62,364 bases of DNA from an uncultured Bacilli bacterium (GCA_934101495.1 CAKORG010000004.1:1-62364); one strand, 5' to 3'; shown: positions 24,003-33,520, numbered from the stretch's first letter. The notes: generated by a model from the sequence alone, not told the origin. A program made the numbers and translations.

Positions 24003-24014
24003 AAACAATTGTTT
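24003..24014. promoter_or_regulatory. 12-bp palindrome upstream of recA
   Basis: AAACAATTGTTT ends 10 bases before the recA -35. It could be an SOS-type operator, but it does not match the Bacillus LexA box, so this is tentative. Confidence 0.25.
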
Positions 24015-24024
24015 GTTTTTAATG

Positions 24025-24053
24025 TTGACATTTAATTAAGGATAGGTTACAAT
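24025..24053 (+). promoter_or_regulatory. recA promoter
   Basis: TTGACA (24025-24030), a 17-base spacer and TACAAT (24048-24053). Confidence 0.8.
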
Positions 24054-24083
24054 TATGTTGTATCAGGGTATTAGGAGGAAAAA

Positions 24084-25127
24084 ATGAAAATAGCAAAAGA
24101 TGAAAAGAATAAAGATAAGGCACTTGAACAAGTACTAGCAGATATTGAAAAACAATTTGGGGCAGGAGCTATAATGAAGCTTGGAGATAATGAACATATG
24201 AATGTTGAGGTAACATCTAGTGGTTCAATTACAATTGATGTGGCTTTAGGTGTTGGCGGTTATCCTAAGGGAAGAATTATTGAAATATATGGTCCTGAAT
24301 CAAGTGGTAAGACTACTGTTGCATTACAAGCAATTGCTGAAGTACAAAAAAATGGTGGAAGAGCAGCATTTATTGATGCTGAACATGCACTTGATCCAGT
24401 TTATGCCAGAAATTTAGGTGTTAACATAAATGAACTTTTATTAAGTCAACCAGATACCGGGGAACAAGCTTTAGAAATATGTGATGCTTTAGTTAAAAGT
24501 GATGCTGTTGATATTATAGTTATTGACTCTGTGGCTGCTTTGGTTCCTCAAGCTGAAATAGATGGAGAAATGGGTGACTCACATGTTGGTCTTCAAGCAA
24601 GACTTATGTCACAAGCATTAAGAAAATTATCAGGTACTATGAATAAAACTAAAACAACTGCAATATTTATCAACCAATTAAGAGAAAAAGTTGGAGTTAT
24701 GTTTGGTAATCCTGAAACTACACCCGGAGGAAGAGCACTTAAATTTTATTCTACTATAAGACTTGATGTTAGACGTGGTGAACAAATTAAAATGGGTGAC
24801 CAAATTGTTGGTAATAAAACAAATATTAAAGTTGTTAAAAATAAGGTTGCACCACCATTTAAAACTGCTACTGTGGATATTATGTATGGTGAAGGTATTT
24901 CTAGAGAAGGGGAAATTATTGATATTGCTAGTGATTTAGCTATTTTAGATAAAAGCGGAGCATGGTATTCTTATAATGGTGAAAAAATTGGTCAAGGAAA
25001 AGAAAATGTTAAGATATTCTTAAAAGAAAATCCAACACTTAGAGATGAACTTGAACAAAAAATAAGAGAACATTATGGATTTATCGAAAAGAAAAAAGAA
25101 AAAAAGGAAAAAGATTCAGAAAAATAA
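24084..25127 (+). CDS. recA: Recombinase RecA
   Basis: A 347-aa protein with Walker A GPESSGKTTVALQA, Walker B VDIIVIDSVAALVPQAE, MSQALRKL (core polymerisation region), the L2 loop NQLREKVGVMFGNPETTPGG, and a Lys/Glu-rich C-terminal tail. It catalyses homologous strand exchange and SOS co-protease activity. GGAGG precedes the ATG and a strong promoter lies upstream. A small hairpin overlapping the stop ends the transcript. Confidence 0.98.
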   Translation: MKIAKDEKNKDKALEQVLADIEKQFGAGAIMKLGDNEHMNVEVTSSGSITIDVALGVGGYPKGRIIEIYGPESSGKTTVALQAIAEVQKNGGRAAFIDAEHALDPVYARNLGVNINELLLSQPDTGEQALEICDALVKSDAVDIIVIDSVAALVPQAEIDGEMGDSHVGLQARLMSQALRKLSGTMNKTKTTAIFINQLREKVGVMFGNPETTPGGRALKFYSTIRLDVRRGEQIKMGDQIVGNKTNIKVVKNKVAPPFKTATVDIMYGEGISREGEIIDIASDLAILDKSGAWYSYNGEKIGQGKENVKIFLKENPTLRDELEQKIREHYGFIEKKKEKKEKDSEK

Positions 25128-25140
25128 ACTGAATTTTTTT
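25113..25140 (+). terminator. recA terminator overlapping the stop codon
   Basis: GATTCAG and CTGAATT pair around AAAAATAAA, followed by seven T. Confidence 0.6.
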
Positions 25141-25199
25141 CATAATAATTACATTGTATAAACAAAATATAAATGCTGGTAAAGAAAGGATCAGTAAAA

Positions 25200-25496
25200 A
25201 TGAACTATTATGATGAAATAAATAATTATGTTAAAAAAGCTGAAATAGGAAAATCAATAAGGGAGTCATGTGCTAATAGAGAGCTTGTAGAATGCTATTG
25301 GAATGTAGGGAGATTAATAGTTGAGGCCCAAGGTGGAACAGAAAAAGCAAAGTATGGTAACTCTTTATTGAAAAAATGGGCAGAAAAATTAACCAAAGAT
25401 TATGGTAAGGGTTATACGTATGCAAATTTAGCCCGATTTCGGCAATTTTATTTGTGTTTTCCAATATTCGCCCCAGTGCGGCGACTTTTTAATTAG
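25200..25496 (+). pseudogene. Truncated DUF1016 N-terminal domain protein remnant
   Basis: From ATG 25200 (AAAGGA upstream) the 98-residue product matches the DUF1016 N-terminal (YhcG-like) domain: VECYWNVGRLIVEAQGG, KYGNSLLKKWAEKLTKDYGK, ANLARFRQFY. Full proteins continue through a SW(S/T)HY motif into a PD-(D/E)xK nuclease domain. Here the frame ends in PVRRLFN just before that point, and the missing nuclease half is not found downstream. It is therefore probably a deletion remnant. YhcG-type proteins often travel with restriction systems or other mobile cargo. Confidence 0.7.
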
Positions 25497-25533
25497 AATA
25501 TGATTTTAAAAAAATACCTTACTTTCTCAAATC

Positions 25534-25550
25534 GAGCTCCACTGGAGCTC
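25534..25550. repeat. 17-bp near-perfect palindrome
   Basis: GAGCTCCA-C-TGGAGCTC, 38 bases after the DUF1016 remnant, in a G+C-richer patch. It may mark the scar of the deletion. The rest of 25497-25690 shows no gene. Confidence 0.4.
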
Positions 25551-25694
25551 AATTTAACTTTGACATTTCTATCAGTTTGTATAATAATATTTATAAGTGA
25601 CTTAGAAAAACTCATATATACACAACTTAATTATGTTTTTTTTTACAATTAGATAATGGTAATAATATATGATTAAAAAAATTAATCATGAATA

Positions 25695-25726
25695 AAAAAA
25701 CGCGAAAACTAAATTTCTCGCATTTT
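25695..25726 (-). terminator. Terminator of def
   Basis: Minus strand AATGCGAGAA pairs with TTTTCGCGTT (G-U pairs allowed), then a T-run. It overlaps the def stop. Confidence 0.65.
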
Positions 25727-26263
25727 ATTTGCATTTTTATAAGGATCTTTAGAATCTATTTTATCTGTGAATAATATACCATTTAAGTGATCTATTTCAT
25801 GTTGAAAGGCAACTGCTAGGTCTTCACGAGCACGCATTGTTTTTTTATTTCCTTCATAGTCATAATACTCAACTGTTATTCTTGCGTGTCTTGGAACAAT
25901 TCCTTCAACTTCACGATTAACACTTAAGCATCCTTCACCTTCGCCAACATAAATAAGTTCTTCACTTTGACTAATAATTTTAGGATTAATTATTACGTAT
26001 TCTTCAAATGTTCCTTTTTCTTCGAGTTCATTTGCTATTACAAATATTCTTTTTAAATGTCCCATTTGTACAAAAGCCATACCCATACCAGCACGAAGAT
26101 TATATTTTTCAGCTATTTTTTCATCTTGACTCATTTCTAAATATTTTATTGTATCTTCGGCAAGCTTTCTATCTTCCTTACTTACTGGAAAAGTAACATC
26201 TTTACTTATTTCATGTAATATTTTATGTTTTTCATCTAATATTTTTATATTTGGTAATTTCAT
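25709..26263 (-). CDS. def: Peptide deformylase
   Basis: A 184-aa protein with the three deformylase motifs: motif 1 in AGMGMAFVQMG (GxGxAxxQ with Phe in place of the usual Ala), motif 2 EGCLSV (metal-binding Cys), and motif 3 FQHEIDHLNG (HExxH). It removes the formyl group from nascent proteins. The long N-terminus matches type 2 enzymes of Gram-positives. GGTGAAG precedes the ATG, and it has its own promoter in the 52-base gap after glmS. Confidence 0.93.
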   Translation of the reverse strand: MKLPNIKILDEKHKILHEISKDVTFPVSKEDRKLAEDTIKYLEMSQDEKIAEKYNLRAGMGMAFVQMGHLKRIFVIANELEEKGTFEEYVIINPKIISQSEELIYVGEGEGCLSVNREVEGIVPRHARITVEYYDYEGNKKTMRAREDLAVAFQHEIDHLNGILFTDKIDSKDPYKNANKMREI

Positions 26264-26282
26264 ACTTCTTCACCTGCATCAT

Positions 26283-26311
26283 AGTATAACAAATTTTTGA
26301 GAAAAATGCAA
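26283..26311 (-). promoter_or_regulatory. Promoter of def
   Basis: Minus strand TTGCAT, a 17-base spacer and an extended -10 TGTTATACT, between the glmS stop and def. Confidence 0.6.
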
Positions 26312-26315
26312 AATC

Positions 26316-28115
26316 TTATTCGACAGTAACTGATTTTGCTAAATTTCTAGGCTTATCTATATCACAGCCATTATTTTTTGCTATTTCATACGCAAGTAAT
26401 TGAAGTGGTATAATTGTTAAAATTGATTCCATAATAGGGTGAATCTTTTTTATAATTATTAGCTCATCATAGAATTTTTCTTGTGGCTTAGTATTTGTAA
26501 CAAGTATTACATAAGCCCCACGAGCTTTAACTTCTTTAATATTGCTTATTGTTTTTTCGTTTAAGCTTTCATCCGTTGATATAGCTATTACTGGAGTGTT
26601 TTTTTCAATTAGAGAAATTGTACCATGTTTTAGCTCTCCGGCTTGATATGCAACACTATTTATATATGATATTTCCTTTAGTTTAAGTGATGCTTCCATA
26701 CAAAGGGCATAATCAATACCACGACCTATAAAGAATATTGCTTTTTTATTAAATATTTTCTTAGCTATTTGTAAATAAGTTTTATCTTTTATTGTTTCTT
26801 TGATATATTCTGGCATTTTATTAATTTCATTTGTTATTTCTTCATATTCATTCTTACTTATAACTTTATTTGTAACACCAAGATAAAGAGATATTAAACT
26901 AAATATGGCAAGTTGTGCTAAATATGCTTTTGTTGTTGCAACTGCTATTTCAAATCCTGCTTTTATATAAATTGTATAGTCTGCTTCACGAGCTATTGAT
27001 GAACCTAGTACATTAACTATTGCCATGGTAGTAATGCCATCTTCTTTGGCTTTTCTTAAAGCTGCGAGAGTATCAGCAGTTTCTCCGGATTGTGAAACTA
27101 ATATAACTAAAGTGTCTTTATCATAAAAACATTTTTTGTATCTGTATTCACTTGCAACTTCAACATTTACGGGTATGTTTGCATAGTTTTCAATTAAATA
27201 TTTGCCAACTACACCAGTGTGATAAGCTGAACCACAAGCAACAATGTCTATTTTTTTAAAGCCCTTTATAAAACCAAAACTTTTTTCTAATGAATTAATT
27301 GTGCCATCAAAATAGTAGTTAATCGTATCTTTAAATACTTTGTCTTGTTCATTTATTTCTTTTAGCATAAAATGTTCATAACCAGCTTTAGTGGCAGCAT
27401 CCATTGTGCCTTCAAAAACTTTAATTTCTTTTTTTACTTCGTTTAAATCTTTGTCATATATTGTTATTTTATCTTTTTCAAGTTTTACAATATCATATTC
27501 ATTAAGTAACATGTACTTATTTGTAAATGCAAGTATAGCTGGTACATCAGATGCTACATAATTTCCATCGTCAGATAGGGCAGCGATCATTGGACTTGCA
27601 CATCTGGTTGCATAAATTTCATCTAGCCCATCAACTAAAACGACGAAAGCATAAGAACCTCTAATTATTTTACTAGCTTCATGAAGAGTTTTAATCATAT
27701 CATTATTTTCTTCATATAAACTATTAAGTAGGGCAGCTGCTATTTCTGTATCTGTTTCACTTTTATATTTATAGCCTTTGTTTTCTATAGCTTTTTTGAT
27801 GTCTATATAATTTTCAATAATTCCATTATGTACTAAAGTTATTTTGCCTACTTTGTGAGGGTGGGCATTTTCTTTTGTAACACCACCATGAGTTGCCCAT
27901 CTAGTATGACCAATTCCAATCGTAGCGTTTGCATTCATATCTACGATTTCTTTTAAGTTTTTTATTTTTCCAACTTCTTTAGAGATTTTTACATTTCCAT
28001 TTTCTATGTAAGCAATCCCTGCAGAGTCGTAACCTCTGTATTCTAAGGCTTCTAAAGCCCCGATAAGTTTTGGAACACATTTTTTTGTTCCATTATAACC
28101 AATAATTCCACACAT
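26316..28115 (-). CDS. glmS: Glutamine--fructose-6-phosphate aminotransferase (isomerizing)
   Basis: A 599-aa protein of normal length. The N-terminal glutaminase domain starts at MCGIIGY (Cys2 nucleophile) with RGYDSAG and GHTRWATHG. Two SIS domains follow (ACGSAYHTG, SQSGETADTLAAL; GRGIDYALCMEASLKLKEI), ending KSVTVE. It makes glucosamine-6-phosphate, the entry to UDP-GlcNAc and hence peptidoglycan and the TagO/MnaA products encoded in this window. A glmS ribozyme lies in its leader. Confidence 0.98.
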   Translation of the reverse strand: MCGIIGYNGTKKCVPKLIGALEALEYRGYDSAGIAYIENGNVKISKEVGKIKNLKEIVDMNANATIGIGHTRWATHGGVTKENAHPHKVGKITLVHNGIIENYIDIKKAIENKGYKYKSETDTEIAAALLNSLYEENNDMIKTLHEASKIIRGSYAFVVLVDGLDEIYATRCASPMIAALSDDGNYVASDVPAILAFTNKYMLLNEYDIVKLEKDKITIYDKDLNEVKKEIKVFEGTMDAATKAGYEHFMLKEINEQDKVFKDTINYYFDGTINSLEKSFGFIKGFKKIDIVACGSAYHTGVVGKYLIENYANIPVNVEVASEYRYKKCFYDKDTLVILVSQSGETADTLAALRKAKEDGITTMAIVNVLGSSIAREADYTIYIKAGFEIAVATTKAYLAQLAIFSLISLYLGVTNKVISKNEYEEITNEINKMPEYIKETIKDKTYLQIAKKIFNKKAIFFIGRGIDYALCMEASLKLKEISYINSVAYQAGELKHGTISLIEKNTPVIAISTDESLNEKTISNIKEVKARGAYVILVTNTKPQEKFYDELIIIKKIHPIMESILTIIPLQLLAYEIAKNNGCDIDKPRNLAKSVTVE

Positions 28116-28139
28116 ATTAAAAAATTTTCCTTCCTTAAT

Positions 28140-28275
28140 GTATGTGATATATTTTTTATTACAATGTTGATTTTGTTTTTTTTGTAATATATCTTTCGAT
28201 TATACAAACCGTGATGCATCCGCCGAATTTTCGATAAACATCATCCTCGTTAACCTCGTGGGTCTGGCGCTAACA
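28140..28275 (-). ncRNA. glmS ribozyme/riboswitch
   Basis: On the minus strand the glmS leader shows the conserved core: the cleavage-site context A|GCGCCAGA (cut between 28271 and 28270), then AACGAGGATGATGTTTATCG and TTCGGCGGATGCATCACGG. A distal AU-rich hairpin (TTGTATAATC with GATATATTACAA) follows. GlcN6P acts as the cofactor for self-cleavage, which destabilises the glmS mRNA. The patch stands out by its G+C content. The 3' boundary is approximate. Confidence 0.9.
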
Positions 28276-28311
28276 AATAATTTTACCTCCATCAATTATT
28301 GTGTTTTCCTA

Positions 28312-28340
28312 ATTATAATATATGCAAATAGAAAAGTCAA
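28312..28340 (-). promoter_or_regulatory. glmS promoter
   Basis: Minus strand TTGACT, a 17-base spacer and TATAAT, about 35 bases before the ribozyme cleavage site. Confidence 0.8.
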
Positions 28341-28347
28341 AATGTTA

Positions 28348-28377
28348 TTTACAAATTAGCCACTTTTAGTGTATAAT
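28348..28377 (+). promoter_or_regulatory. Promoter of the HdeD-like gene
   Basis: TTTACA (28348-28353), an 18-base spacer and TATAAT (28372-28377), divergent from the glmS promoter. Confidence 0.6.
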
Positions 28378-28394
28378 AAATATGGTGATTAAGA

Positions 28395-28955
28395 ATGGTA
28401 AAAGTCGAAGGTACTTTAGAAAAGAAAAATGCAAATCATGCAAATAAAGTAAATAAAAATTATGGTAAAGAAGAATTAACAAGAACTTTGATAATGGGAC
28501 TTGTTGGTTTAGTTTTAGTTCTTATGCCAGATAAATTAAATGAAATTTTGGGCATTATAGTTGGTATAGTTCTTTTACTTTTAGGTCTTGGTAGTATTTA
28601 TACATATATTCAAAGTAAAATTAACTTTACGTCAAGTTTAATAAGTGGAATTTTGTATACACTTCTTGGAATTATTATTTTAATTTCCCCAGGTTCTGTT
28701 ATAAGAAGTATTGCTATTGGTATAGGGATTGTTCTTAGTATAACTGGTTTATCAAAAGTACGTCTTTCATTTACATTAAAAGAAATAAATACAAATTGGA
28801 TAGGTACTTTAGTAATTGGTGTTATAACTACGATACTTGGAATAGTGCTGATATTTAGTCCATTTTCTGGAGATGCTATAACTAAATTTGCGGGTGCATT
28901 TCTAGTAATAGTTGCTATATTTGATTTAATTGATAATTATATTTTGCAAAAATAA
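28395..28955 (+). CDS. DUF308/HdeD-like membrane protein, 186 aa
   Basis: Six hydrophobic segments in three pairs, with the internal repeat pattern of the HdeD/DUF308 family (GLVGLVLVLMP, GILYTLLGIIILISPG, GVITTILGIVLIFSP: each a helix followed by a Pro-containing turn). HdeD-like proteins are small inner-membrane proteins of unclear, stress-linked function. The Shine-Dalgarno is weak. It is monocistronic, with its own promoter and terminator. Confidence 0.75.
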   Translation: MVKVEGTLEKKNANHANKVNKNYGKEELTRTLIMGLVGLVLVLMPDKLNEILGIIVGIVLLLLGLGSIYTYIQSKINFTSSLISGILYTLLGIIILISPGSVIRSIAIGIGIVLSITGLSKVRLSFTLKEINTNWIGTLVIGVITTILGIVLIFSPFSGDAITKFAGAFLVIVAIFDLIDNYILQK

Positions 28956-28973
28956 CTGAAAAGTTATTTTTTT
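28951..28973 (+). terminator. Terminator of HdeD-like gene
   Basis: AATAACT-GAAA-AGTTATT followed by T-run. Confidence 0.75.
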
Positions 28974-29025
28974 AAACTTTAAAAAATTAGTAATATGTGA
29001 TAAACTTAATATAGTGGTGAAGCAT

Positions 29026-30744
29026 ATGGATAGAATAACCTTTATATTATTAGCGGTTTTAGTTTGGATAGTAACTATTATTTTGGTAATAGCGGTTTTA
29101 ACATTAATAAATAATAAAGAAAAGAAAAAATTGAAATTAGAAATAGAAAAGTTAGAAAAAGAAAAAAATATGGTTATATCTGCTAGTATGTTATCAGAAC
29201 TTAATAAAGTTGAAGCTCTAGTAAATAATGATGAAATGAAAGAAAAACTAGATGATTGGAAAAAAAGATTTAATGACATTAAAGATAAGGAAATGCCTAA
29301 GATAACTGAAACTATAAATGAAATTGAAGAACTATTTGAAGAAAAGAATTTTAAAGAATTAAAGGGATTAGTTTTAAAAGCTGATTTTGATTTAAATACA
29401 TTAAAAACTAAAGCATCTTTTTTACTTGATGAAATAAAAGATGTTACTTTAAGTGAAGAGAGAAATAGAGAAACAATTACTAAGTTAAAAGCTGAATATC
29501 GTGAAGTTTTAAGTACTTATAAAGAATTTGAAGATGAATATGAAATAGTTAAAGTGCCTTTAGAACTTCAATTTGAAAATGTTGATAAGCTTTTTGCTGC
29601 TTTTGAAAGTTCAATGGAAGCTAATGCTTATACAGAAGTTGGTAAAATTGTTAAAGCTATTGCAGATGTTATAAGTAACTTAAAAGTAATTATTGATGAA
29701 GCAAGACCTATAGTTACTTTAGGTAAAAACTTAATTCCTAAAAAGGAAGAAGACATCAAAAATATTGCTGATAAAATGACTAGAGATGGGTTTAATCTTG
29801 AATATTTAAATATTGATTATAATATAGATGAAGCTAATAAAAAAATACAAGATATATTTCAAAGACTTAATGTGTTAAATGTTGAGGATTCACTTTTTGA
29901 ACTTAAAACAATGCATGATTATTTTGACTCATTATATAGTGATTTTGATAAAGAAAGATATAGTAAGAAAATATATGAAGATTATAGTAGAAGTATCCTT
30001 CTTAAGGCTACTAAACTTGAAAAGGTAAATAATGAGCTTTTCAAAAAGATTGGTGATATAAAATATAGTTATGATTTATCTGATGATGAAGTTGCCGTTA
30101 TTGCAGAAATAAAACAAGAAATTATGGAAATAAGAGCAAGCTATGATAAGGTAGTTGATACTGCAAGAAGTAAGATTTTAGCATATTCTAAGCTTGCCAG
30201 AGAAATGGAAATTATAAATTCTAAACTAATTAAAACTGAAGAAAAACTAAATGGAGCTTTAAAGACTTTAGGTAGCTTAAAAGAAGATGAACTTAGGGCT
30301 CGTGAACAACTTGATGAAATAAAGAAAATTTTATCACAAACTAAAGAAAGAATACGTTCTTATAAACTTCCATGTGTTCCTAAAAATTATTATGTGGAAG
30401 CATCTGAAGCTATGGAAGCTATTAATGTCTTAGTTCGTGAACTTGATAAAAGACCTATATCTATTAAAATACTTAATCTTCGTGTTGATACAGCAAGAGA
30501 TTTAGTACTTAAAGTTTATAATACTGTTAATGAAACTGTAAAAACTGCTAAGATGGCTGAAACTGCTATTGTGTATGGAAATAGATATCGAGTAGTAAAT
30601 AAAGAAGTAGACTTTGGACTTGCAAAAGCAGAAAATGCCTTTGTTAAAGGTAATTTTAAAAATAGTTTGGAAAATGCCATTAATGCTATAAATATTGTGG
30701 AACCAGGTATTCATAAAAAATTACTTGAAGAATCTCAAAGTTAA
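29026..30744 (+). CDS. ezrA: Septation ring formation regulator EzrA
   Basis: 572 aa from ATG 29026 (GGTGAAG upstream, better than the in-frame GTG codons before it). One N-terminal membrane helix is followed by about 540 residues of coiled-coil/spectrin-like repeats. The C-terminus matches EzrA: AETAIVYGNRYR, LAKAENAFVKGNFKNSLENA, NIVEPG. EzrA restrains FtsZ ring formation and links division to wall synthesis. The order ezrA-nifS-thiI is the same as in Bacillus, which strengthens the call. Confidence 0.92.
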   Translation: MDRITFILLAVLVWIVTIILVIAVLTLINNKEKKKLKLEIEKLEKEKNMVISASMLSELNKVEALVNNDEMKEKLDDWKKRFNDIKDKEMPKITETINEIEELFEEKNFKELKGLVLKADFDLNTLKTKASFLLDEIKDVTLSEERNRETITKLKAEYREVLSTYKEFEDEYEIVKVPLELQFENVDKLFAAFESSMEANAYTEVGKIVKAIADVISNLKVIIDEARPIVTLGKNLIPKKEEDIKNIADKMTRDGFNLEYLNIDYNIDEANKKIQDIFQRLNVLNVEDSLFELKTMHDYFDSLYSDFDKERYSKKIYEDYSRSILLKATKLEKVNNELFKKIGDIKYSYDLSDDEVAVIAEIKQEIMEIRASYDKVVDTARSKILAYSKLAREMEIINSKLIKTEEKLNGALKTLGSLKEDELRAREQLDEIKKILSQTKERIRSYKLPCVPKNYYVEASEAMEAINVLVRELDKRPISIKILNLRVDTARDLVLKVYNTVNETVKTAKMAETAIVYGNRYRVVNKEVDFGLAKAENAFVKGNFKNSLENAINAINIVEPGIHKKLLEESQS

Positions 30745-30755
30745 GGAGGAAAATA

Positions 30756-31883
30756 ATGATATATTTAGATTATAGTGCTACAACACCTGTTGATTTAGAA
30801 GTGTTTGATACGCTTTCAAAGGTTACGAAGAATTTTGTTGGTAATGCTAATTCTATTCATAGTTTAGGACAAAAATCTAGTGAATTACTTGAAAGTGCTA
30901 CGAAGCAAATTGCGGATATCTTCGGGGTTAATCCTAGTGAAATAGTTTATACAAGTGGAGCAACTGAAGCAAACAATATGGCTTTAATTGGTACAGCACT
31001 TGCTAATCATAAAAAAGGAAAACATATTATTGTTTCAAAACTTGAGCATCCATCAATATATGCTATTTGTGATTATTTAAAGACTATGGGATTTGAAATA
31101 AGTTATGTTAATAATGATAAAGAAGGTTTAATTGATTTTGATGATTTAAAAGAAAAGGTTAGAGAAGATACAATTTTAGTTAGTATTTGTGCTGTTAATT
31201 CTGAAATTGGGGTAAGACAACCATTAAAAATGATTAGACAAATAATAAAGAAAGAAAATATGGGAACTATTTTTCATTCTGATATGACTCAAGCTATTGG
31301 CAAAGTTAGTGTTAATATGCATGATGTTGACCTTGCTAGTATGTCTGGACATAAAATATTTGGACCTAAAGGTATTGGTTTTTTATATAAAAGTAGTATG
31401 GTTAAAATAACACCACTTATATATGGTAGTGGTAAAAGTAATGATTTAAAACCTGGAACACCACCACTTCCTTTAATCGCAGCTTTATCTAAAGCTATTA
31501 GACTTGCAAGTGATGGCATAGAGAAAAGAGAAAGATTTGTAAGTTTACTTAATGATAAAATAACTTCTAGTTTAAGTAAATATCCAAATATTATTATAAA
31601 TAAAACTAAATATAGTATTCCTCAGATATTAAATATTAGTGTTATGGATGTTATGCCTGAGGTTATGGTACATGCTTTAGATAAACATGAAATATATGTA
31701 AGTACTAATACAGCTTGTTCAAGTGGGGATATATCAAATAGTGTTATAGCTATTTATAATGATATAAATAGAGCAAAACATACTTTAAGAATTAGTTTAT
31801 CTTATGTAACAACAACTGAAGAAGTAAATAGATTTTTGGAAATATTTAAAGAAGAATACGAAAACTTAAGTAATTTAAAATAG
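30756..31883 (+). CDS. nifS: Cysteine desulfurase (NifS/IscS family)
   Basis: A 375-aa PLP enzyme: YLDYSATTPVD at the N-terminus, YTSGATEANNMA, KLEHPSIY, SMSGHKIFGPKGIGFLY (PLP-binding Lys) and TACSSGD (catalytic Cys). It supplies persulfide sulfur. AAGGAGG, 12 bases after ezrA, and the thiI neighbour point to the NifZ-type partner that feeds ThiI for tRNA 4-thiouridine (established for Bacillus; inferred here). Confidence 0.93.
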   Translation: MIYLDYSATTPVDLEVFDTLSKVTKNFVGNANSIHSLGQKSSELLESATKQIADIFGVNPSEIVYTSGATEANNMALIGTALANHKKGKHIIVSKLEHPSIYAICDYLKTMGFEISYVNNDKEGLIDFDDLKEKVREDTILVSICAVNSEIGVRQPLKMIRQIIKKENMGTIFHSDMTQAIGKVSVNMHDVDLASMSGHKIFGPKGIGFLYKSSMVKITPLIYGSGKSNDLKPGTPPLPLIAALSKAIRLASDGIEKRERFVSLLNDKITSSLSKYPNIIINKTKYSIPQILNISVMDVMPEVMVHALDKHEIYVSTNTACSSGDISNSVIAIYNDINRAKHTLRISLSYVTTTEEVNRFLEIFKEEYENLSNLK

Positions 31884-31910
31884 GCTATTAAAAAAAGAAT
31901 AGTCTTTTTA
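31882..31910 (+). terminator. Terminator or attenuator between nifS and thiI
   Basis: AGGCTATT (31882-31889) pairs with AATAGTCT (31898-31905), then TTTTATTT. thiI follows 40 bases on, so the stop may be partial. Confidence 0.6.
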
Positions 31911-31950
31911 TTTGTTTTGTGTTAAAATACGTAAGGAAAGAGGTGTATTT

Positions 31951-33135
31951 ATGAAAAAAATAATTATTATAAAATACGGTGAATTAAGCACTAAAAAGGA
32001 TAATAAGAACTTTTTTATAAGTAAACTTAAAAATAATATTGAGGTTACTTTAGAGAATATTAATCATAATACTTATTATGATTTTGGTAGAATGTTTATT
32101 GAAACTGATGATTTTGATGAAGTTATAAAACATTTAAAAAATGTATTTGGTATTCAAGAACTTTTAGTGGGATATACATCAAATAATTTAGAAATAGATG
32201 ATATTAATAATAAAATTTTAGATCTAGTAAGTAGTAAGGATTTTAAAACATTTAAGGTTGTAACTAAAAGAAGTAATAAGAGTTATCCAATAAATTCAAT
32301 GGAAATAAGTAAAGTAGTAGGTGGGTATTTACTTAAAAATATTAGTGATATAAAAGTTGATGTTCATAATCCTGAACTTATAGTAAATATTGAAATAAGA
32401 AATGAAGAAGTACTTTTTTATTTTGAAGGTATTAAAGGCTTAGGTGGTTATCCAGTTGGAACTTTGGGTAAAGGATTACTTATGTTAAGTGGGGGAATAG
32501 ATTCACCAGTTGCGGGGTACCTTACTATCAAACGGGGTGTTAAACTTGAAGCAATTTATTTTGAAAGTCCACCTCATACTAGTGATAAAGCGAAAGATAA
32601 GGTTTTGAAACTTGCTAGAGTTTTAGCTAAATATAATACGGAAGTAAAGGTTCATGTAATTAACTTTACGGAAACACAAGAAACTATACTTAAGAATATA
32701 CCTCATGAATATTTAATTACTATCATGAGGAGAATGATGTATAGAATAAGTGCTATTATTGCAAATGAAAATAAATGTAATATTTTAGTAAATGGTGAGT
32801 CAATTGGTCAAGTTGCAAGTCAAACTTTAACTAGCATGAGAGCTATAAATGAAGTTGTTAAGATGCCAGTTATAAGACCTGTTGCATGTTTTGATAAATT
32901 AGAAATAATTGATATTTCAAAGAAAATTGGTACATATGATATTTCAACACTTCCATTTGAAGACTGTTGTACAGTGTTTGTACCTAAACATCCAGTTATT
33001 AATCCAAATCCAGCATTATGTCAGGAATATGAAGCGTTAATTCCATATAAAGAATTAATTTATAAGGCAATAAAAGAACATACTACGATAAAAGTTGGGG
33101 TAAAAGAAGAAAATAAATTTAGTGACTTGTTATAA
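31951..33135 (+). CDS. thiI: tRNA 4-thiouridine synthase ThiI
   Basis: 394 aa from ATG 31951 (AAAGAGGTG upstream). It has an N-terminal ferredoxin-like segment (IIKYGELSTKKDNK), a THUMP domain (about 60-165), the PP-loop ATPase motif LSGGIDSPVAGY, and DCCTVFVPKHP. There is no C-terminal rhodanese domain, as in Bacillus, so sulfur must come from the upstream cysteine desulfurase. Confidence 0.95.
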   Translation: MKKIIIIKYGELSTKKDNKNFFISKLKNNIEVTLENINHNTYYDFGRMFIETDDFDEVIKHLKNVFGIQELLVGYTSNNLEIDDINNKILDLVSSKDFKTFKVVTKRSNKSYPINSMEISKVVGGYLLKNISDIKVDVHNPELIVNIEIRNEEVLFYFEGIKGLGGYPVGTLGKGLLMLSGGIDSPVAGYLTIKRGVKLEAIYFESPPHTSDKAKDKVLKLARVLAKYNTEVKVHVINFTETQETILKNIPHEYLITIMRRMMYRISAIIANENKCNILVNGESIGQVASQTLTSMRAINEVVKMPVIRPVACFDKLEIIDISKKIGTYDISTLPFEDCCTVFVPKHPVINPNPALCQEYEALIPYKELIYKAIKEHTTIKVGVKEENKFSDLL

Positions 33136-33173
33136 TTTTTTAAAAAATAAACATAATATTACTAGGTGATATT

Positions 33174-33374
33174 ATGTTTAAGATGAGTGATTACTATTAT
33201 AAAGGTTATGATATTGAAAGCAAAAGTAGGTTAGAAAGAATTAGGATGGAATATTCTAATCCTTATGGATATAATTTGGAAAGTAATCAAAGAAGAGTAG
33301 TGGATATAGATTCGAATGTAACTCATACTAATCAGAATATGGTTAAAAATGGAGAATATAAGAAAGAAAAATAA
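33174..33374 (+). CDS. Small hypothetical protein, 66 aa
   Basis: An ORF with GGTGAT before the ATG, 38 bases after thiI. The product is hydrophilic, Tyr/Asn/Arg rich, with no domain I recognise. It may be genuine, since codon use resembles its neighbours, but its short length leaves room for chance. Confidence 0.4.
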   Translation: MFKMSDYYYKGYDIESKSRLERIRMEYSNPYGYNLESNQRRVVDIDSNVTHTNQNMVKNGEYKKEK

Positions 33375-33520
33375 GCATAAGTATTTGATATAGATTGAAG
33401 GACAATTTTAAACGTTCTAAAAGTGTGATGATTGGAAATGAAAAATCAATATTATATTCAACGATATATGAAAAGAAAAATATTAGATAAAATATCTAAT
33501 TAATTTTACATTAGAGAACA

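Noticed and set aside
24003..24014. Definite LexA box upstream of recA
   Set aside because: AAACAATTGTTT does not match the known Gram-positive SOS box; such A+T palindromes arise easily by chance here.
28200..28275. Foreign G+C-rich insert upstream of glmS
   Set aside because: It is explained by the conserved core of the glmS ribozyme on the minus strand.
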